A stretch of DNA of 11,432 bases, from NCBI GenBank assembly GCA_965365655.1, contig CBDUCN010000152.1:1-11432 (forward strand). The letters are read 5' to 3'. Under the pieces are notes generated by a model. That model was not told where the DNA came from. It saw only the letters and a list, made by a program, of their open reading frames with translations, and searched no databases. Below are positions 8,267 through 11,432 of the stretch, one piece after another (within the stretch, counting starts at the first letter, position 1; each line of letters opens with the position of its first letter). The position numbers and the translations under genes were made by a program. The stretch is from JBFHNV01 sp965365655. GTDB taxonomy: Bacteria; Pseudomonadota; Gammaproteobacteria; HK1.

Positions 8267-8316
8267 GCAGGTGGGGTGCCCCGGCCAGATCGCCCCGCGC
8301 CGGCCCGATCCGTGCG

Positions 8317-9465
8317 CTAGTCGGCCGCCCGGGCGGCCAGGAAGCTGCGGCGCAGCGCAGCCAGGGTGCCGGCGCGCACCGCCGCGCGCAGGTCCGCCAT
8401 GAAGCGCAGGTAGTGGTGCAGGTTGTGCAGGGTGTTGAGCCGCGCGCCGAGGATCTCGTTGCAGCGCTCCAGGTGGTGCAGGTACGCGCGGGAGTAGTGG
8501 CGGCAGGTGTGACAGTCGCACTCCGGGTCCAGCGGGCCCGGGTCGTCGCGGTAGCGGGCGTTGCGGATCTTCACGACCCCCGCACGGGTGAAGAGGTGGC
8601 CGTTGCGGGCGTTGCGGGTGGGCAGCACGCAGTCGAACAGGTCGACGCCGCGCGACACCGCCTCCAGGATGTCCTCCGGGCGCCCGACCCCCATCAGGTA
8701 GCGGGGCCGGTCCGCCGGCAGGCGCGGCGCGATGTGGTCGAGCACCGCGAGGCGCTCGGCCTCCGGCTCCCCGACGGCCAGCCCGCCCAGGGCATAGCCG
8801 TCGAAGCCGATCGCGGCGAGCTGCGCGAGGGAGCGCTCGCGCAGCTCCGGGTAGACGCCCCCCTGCACGATGCCGAACAGCGCCGCCGGGCTGTCGCCGT
8901 GGGCCTCCCGGGAGCGCGCCGCCCAGCGCCCGGTGAGCTCCAGCGACGCCAGCGCCTCGGCCTCGGTGGCCGGGTACGGGGTGCACTCGTCGAAGGCCAT
9001 CACGATGTCGGAGCCGAGCGCACGCTGCACCGCCATCGATCGCTCCGGGTCCAGGAACACCTTCGCGCCGTCGATCGGGGAACGGAACTCCACCCCGGCC
9101 TCGGTGATGCGCCGCAGCGCCCCGAGGCTGAACACCTGGAAGCCGCCGGAGTCGGTCAGGATGTTGTGCGGCCAGTGCATGAAGCGGTGCAGTCCGCCCA
9201 GCGCCGCGGTCTCCTCCGCCCCGGGGCGCAGCATCAGGTGGAAGGTGTTGGCGACGATCAGCCGCGCGCCGAGCCCTTCCAGCTCCTCCGGCGTCATCCC
9301 CTTCACGGTCGCGTAGGTGCCCACCGGCATGAAGGCCGGCGTCTCCACGTCGCCGTGCGCGAGCGTCATGCGCCCGGCGCGCGCCGGCCCGTCGGTGGCC
9401 TCGACGCGGAACCCGAAGCTCACGGCCGGCGCCGCGCGGGCGGCATCGACGCGCCGGCGCCGCAC
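8317..9465 (-). CDS. tgt: tRNA-guanine transglycosylase Tgt
   Basis: Cytoplasmic enzyme that replaces guanine-34 in the anticodon of Asp, Asn, His and Tyr tRNAs with preQ1, in the queuosine pathway; QueA then acts on the product. The product is 382 residues (E. coli 375). The catalytic core is intact: LTDSGGFQVFSLG with the general acid-base Asp, GGLAVGEP in substrate binding, and LFDCVLPTRNARNGHLF with the nucleophile Asp. The zinc site follows as CDCHTC and a later His in NTLHNLHHY. Family homology begins at about residue 15 (VSFGFRVEATDG), where another GTG (9423) exists. However, a GGAGGT Shine-Dalgarno at 9472-9477 with a 6-base spacer points to the GTG at 9465, so I accept a 14-residue basic N-terminal extension. 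It starts 16 bp after the queA stop. Confidence 0.97.
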   Translation of the reverse strand: MRRRRVDAARAAPAVSFGFRVEATDGPARAGRMTLAHGDVETPAFMPVGTYATVKGMTPEELEGLGARLIVANTFHLMLRPGAEETAALGGLHRFMHWPHNILTDSGGFQVFSLGALRRITEAGVEFRSPIDGAKVFLDPERSMAVQRALGSDIVMAFDECTPYPATEAEALASLELTGRWAARSREAHGDSPAALFGIVQGGVYPELRERSLAQLAAIGFDGYALGGLAVGEPEAERLAVLDHIAPRLPADRPRYLMGVGRPEDILEAVSRGVDLFDCVLPTRNARNGHLFTRAGVVKIRNARYRDDPGPLDPECDCHTCRHYSRAYLHHLERCNEILGARLNTLHNLHHYLRFMADLRAAVRAGTLAALRRSFLAARAAD

Positions 9466-9471
9466 GGGCGC

Positions 9472-9477
9472 ACCTCC
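9472..9477 (-). promoter_or_regulatory. Shine-Dalgarno deciding the tgt start
   Basis: The minus strand reads GGAGGT, 6 bases before the GTG at 9465. No comparable site stands before the alternative GTG at 9423, which fits family length better. The ribosome site therefore favours the longer protein. Confidence 0.65.
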
Positions 9478-9481
9478 GCGC

Positions 9482-10513
9482 TCACGTGTCGTCGCGCTCG
9501 ACGAACATCGCGTCGCCGTAGCTGAAGAAGCGGTAGCCCTTCGCCACCGCGTGGCGGTACGCGGCCAGCACCCGCTCGCGGCCGGCGAATGCGGCCACCA
9601 GCATCAGCAGCGTGGAGCGCGGGAGGTGGAAGTTCGTGATCAGGGCGTCCACGACCCGGAAGCGGTGGCCCGGGCGGATGAACAGCCGCGTCTCGCCGGC
9701 GAACGGCTGCAGCGCGCCGCCGGCGGCCGCCGCTTCCAGCGCCCGCACGCAGGTGGTGCCCACCGCGACCACGCGCCCGCCGGCGGCGCGCGCCGCGTCG
9801 ACCGCCGCGCACAGGCCCGACCCGACCTCGGCGCGCTCCGCGTGCATCACGTGCCCGTCCAGCGTCTGGGTGCGCACCGGCTGGAACGTGCCGGCGCCGA
9901 CGTGCAGCGTCAGCGCCGCGACGCCCACGCCGCGCGCGCGCACCGCCTCCAGCATCGCGTGGTCGAAGTGCAGCCCCGCGGTCGGCGCGGCCACCGCGCC
10001 GTCGCGGGCGGCGTACACGGTCTGGTAGCGGGCCTCGTCGTCACCGCCGGCGGGGCGGCGGATGTACGGCGGCAATGGCACGGCGCCGTGGACCTCCATC
10101 AGCGTGGACAGGTCGGCGGGCGGCTCCAGCTCGAGCTCGAACAGGCCCGCGGCGCGGCCCGCCACCCGCGCCCGCTCGCCGCCGGCGAACACCAGCGCGC
10201 TGCCCTCGCGCGGCGCGCGGCTCGCGCGCACGTGGGCCAGGAAGCGGGCGCCGTCGAGCGGCCGCTCCACCAGCACCTCCGCCTCGCCGCCGCTGTCCTT
10301 GCGCGCGGACAGGCGCGCCTTCACGACCCGCGTGTCGTTGATCACCAGCAGGTCGCCGGCACGCAGCAGCGACGGCAGGTCGGTGAACGCGAGGTCCCGG
10401 GGCGCGGGGACCGCGGCGGGCAGGTGCAGCAGCCGGCTCGCGCAGCGCTCGGCGGGAGGCGCCTGCGCGATCAGCGCGTCGGGAAGCTCGTAGTCGAAGT
10501 CCGCCACCTGCAT
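9482..10513 (-). CDS. queA: S-adenosylmethionine:tRNA ribosyltransferase-isomerase QueA
   Basis: Cytoplasmic enzyme that transfers and isomerises the ribose of S-adenosylmethionine onto preQ1-modified tRNA, making epoxyqueuosine. With the ATG at 10513 the product is 343 residues (E. coli 356). The N terminus MQVADFDYELPDALIAQ matches the family start. Other family segments are VINDTRVVKARL, GAVPLPPYIRRP, the YQTVYA...GAVAAPTAGLHFD stretch, LHVGAGTFQPV, and the TNFHLPRSTLLMLVAAFAG and KGYRFFSYGDAMF segments at the end. The frame stays open upstream to 10723 but that part is Pro/Arg-rich with no homology. No Shine-Dalgarno is visible before the ATG. It is the first gene of the minus-strand block and is directly followed by tgt, the usual pair. 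Confidence 0.97.
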   Translation of the reverse strand: MQVADFDYELPDALIAQAPPAERCASRLLHLPAAVPAPRDLAFTDLPSLLRAGDLLVINDTRVVKARLSARKDSGGEAEVLVERPLDGARFLAHVRASRAPREGSALVFAGGERARVAGRAAGLFELELEPPADLSTLMEVHGAVPLPPYIRRPAGGDDEARYQTVYAARDGAVAAPTAGLHFDHAMLEAVRARGVGVAALTLHVGAGTFQPVRTQTLDGHVMHAERAEVGSGLCAAVDAARAAGGRVVAVGTTCVRALEAAAAGGALQPFAGETRLFIRPGHRFRVVDALITNFHLPRSTLLMLVAAFAGRERVLAAYRHAVAKGYRFFSYGDAMFVERDDT

Positions 10514-10521
10514 GGCGGGCG

Positions 10522-10530
10522 ATGGTAGCA
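10522..10530 (-). promoter_or_regulatory. Possible extended -10 just before queA
   Basis: The minus strand reads TGCTACCAT, a TG-n followed by TACCAT (4 of 6 to TATAAT), in an otherwise extremely GC-rich region. It ends 8 bases before the queA ATG. If used, the transcript would begin at or next to the ATG, which would fit the missing Shine-Dalgarno. No -35 is visible. Confidence 0.3.
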
Positions 10531-10664
10531 GTCGGCCGGGCCCGCGCCGCGGCCGGCAGCGCGCTGCAGGTCCGGGCGCGGCGGGGCCGGTGGCGCCCGG
10601 CGCGGCACGAGGGCGCGGGCGCGGCAGATCGCGCGGCGCCACGGCGCGCCGGCCCGAGCCGCCG

Positions 10665-10692
10665 TTGGCGGCGACCGGGGCGCGGATAGACT
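10665..10692 (+). promoter_or_regulatory. Candidate sigma-70 promoter for the mscS-like gene
   Basis: TTGGCG (10665-10670, 4 of 6 to the -35 consensus) and TAGACT (10687-10692, 4 of 6 to the -10) are separated by 16 bp. The -35 part lies inside the 10658-10672 hairpin, so that inverted repeat could be an overlapping operator. The expected leader would be about 50 nt. The match is moderate only. Confidence 0.35.
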
Positions 10693-10749
10693 GGAGGCAC
10701 CGCCCCGCCGGCGCCCCTCTCATTTCAACGCCGCCCGCACGACCCGACC

Positions 10750-11432
10750 ATGGACTTCACGACCCTGGAGCCCGCTCTCGTCGCCGCCGCCAAGCTCGCC
10801 GCGGCCGCGGTCGTCGGCCTCGCCGTGCACCACGTCGCGTTCGCCGCCGCGTCGCGCATCGCGGCGCGCGACGGGCGCGAGTCGCTGCGGCGGTTCGTGA
10901 GCCGGCTGCGCGGCCCGGCGCGCCTGATCTTCCCGGTGCTCGCGCTGCTGCTGGTGCTGCCCACCCTGGTCGAGCTGGACGCCGAGGGCCGGGGGCTCGC
11001 GCGGCATACCACGGCCATCCTCGGCATCGGCGCGGTGACGTGGCTGCTGTGCGCGCTGGTGGACGCGGGCGCCGACGCGGCCCTCGCGCGCTGGGACCTC
11101 AGCGTCGAGGACAACCTGGAGGCGCGCCGCCTGCACACCCAGGTGCTGGTGCTGGAGCGCACCCTGATCGTCGTCATCGTGGTCATCGGCGTCGCCAGCG
11201 TGCTGATGACCTTCCCGCGCGTGCGCGAGATCGGCGCCAGCCTGCTGGTGTCGGCGGGCTTCGCGGGGCTTGCGATCGGCCTTGCCGCGCGGCCGGTGCT
11301 GGAGAACCTGATCGCCGGGCTGCAGCTCGCGTTCACCCAGCCCATCCGCATCGACGACGTGGTGATCGTGGAAGGCGAGTGGGGCTGGGTGGAGGAGATC
11401 ACCGCCACCTACGTCGTGGTGCGCATCTGGGA
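10750..11432 (+). CDS. MscS-family mechanosensitive channel (5' part, cut by window end)
   Basis: Inner-membrane ion channel of the small-conductance mechanosensitive family, which releases solutes during osmotic downshock. The first 227 residues are present and the frame is open to the edge. Hydrophobic segments lie at about 12-33, 58-76, 86-105 and 137-156. The conserved pore helix and the start of the beta domain follow at about 158-227: GLAIGLAARPVLENLIAGLQLAFTQ, then PIRIDDVVIVEG with EGEWGWVEEI and TYVVVRIW. The Ala/Gly-rich pore helix and the PIRIDD-V-EG motif are family hallmarks. There are at least two membrane helices more than I would place in E. coli MscS (three in total), so this is a larger member, of the kind often annotated only as 'mechanosensitive ion channel'. 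No clear Shine-Dalgarno precedes the ATG. It is divergent from queA and has no evident functional link to the minus-strand block. Confidence 0.9.
   Translation, partial: MDFTTLEPALVAAAKLAAAAVVGLAVHHVAFAAASRIAARDGRESLRRFVSRLRGPARLIFPVLALLLVLPTLVELDAEGRGLARHTTAILGIGAVTWLLCALVDAGADAALARWDLSVEDNLEARRLHTQVLVLERTLIVVIVVIGVASVLMTFPRVREIGASLLVSAGFAGLAIGLAARPVLENLIAGLQLAFTQPIRIDDVVIVEGEWGWVEEITATYVVVRIW

Larger units (their letters stand above)
10514..10749. other. Divergent queA / mscS-like intergenic region
   Basis: About 236 bp of very GC-rich DNA between divergent starts, so it should hold both promoters. Visible structure includes a 12-bp perfect palindrome GCAGCGCGCTGC at 10556-10567 and a hairpin GCCGCC-GTT-GGCGGC at 10658-10672. 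Either could be an operator or a chance result of composition. Frames open across it are Pro/Arg/Ala-rich shadows; no small gene or RNA gene is evident. Confidence 0.5.

Noticed and set aside
10514..10723. N-terminal extension of queA
   Set aside because: The added residues are Pro/Arg/Ala-rich with no homology; the family start MQVADFDYELP begins at the ATG at 10513.
10720..11408. Minus-strand frames of 138 and 227 codons at the right edge
   Set aside because: They are antisense to the MscS-family gene, which has clear family motifs and membrane helices; the minus-strand products are Ser/Thr/Arg-rich shadows.

Overview
The window comes from a GC-rich bacterium, very probably a gammaproteobacterium. 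By eye the composition is about 70% G+C or a little less, and third codon positions are strongly G/C. Every recognisable protein resembles a gammaproteobacterial family member: SecD begins with the PLWKY...PNLFGEDPA segment, YajC carries RPQQKR, and the genes fall into the queA-tgt-yajC-secD-secF and mlaFEDCB-ibaG-murA blocks known from that class. Genus cannot be set from the sequence alone; a GC-rich Chromatiales or Ectothiorhodospiraceae-type organism is a guess.

Layout, right to left, because almost everything is on the minus strand. At the right edge (10750 onward, plus strand) is the 5' part of an MscS-family mechanosensitive channel gene, cut by the window end. A GC-rich intergenic region of about 236 bp separates it from the divergent block of 11 minus-strand genes: queA (9482-10513), tgt (8317-9465), yajC (7888-8217), secD (5956-7812), secF (4998-5939), mlaF (4174-4980), mlaE (3398-4177), mlaD (2860-3345), mlaC (2178-2804), mlaB (1847-2185), ibaG (1618-1860) and murA (265-1524). 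The largest gaps in the block are about 100 bp (tgt-yajC and ibaG-murA) and several neighbours overlap, so most of it could be one transcription unit with an internal promoter before yajC. I saw no U-tract terminator within it.

The genes form three functional groups. QueA and Tgt act in queuosine modification of tRNA. YajC, SecD and SecF form the accessory part of the Sec translocase, using proton motive force. MlaF, E, D, C and B form the ABC-type transport system that moves phospholipids between outer and inner membrane. MurA makes the first committed peptidoglycan precursor, and IbaG is a BolA-type protein. Apart from queA-tgt, the common theme is building the cell envelope. Five genes (tgt, yajC, secD, mlaB, ibaG) use GTG starts.

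The left end (101-268) is the least ordinary stretch. It is a 168-bp foldback element with imperfect terminal inverted repeats, a symmetric central hairpin and CTAG at both outer ends. It looks like a miniature inverted-repeat transposable element inserted exactly at the murA stop codon. I saw nothing identifiable in 1-100. I found no rRNA, tRNA, CRISPR array or evident new multi-gene system; the notable points are the foldback element and the direct secF-mlaF junction.
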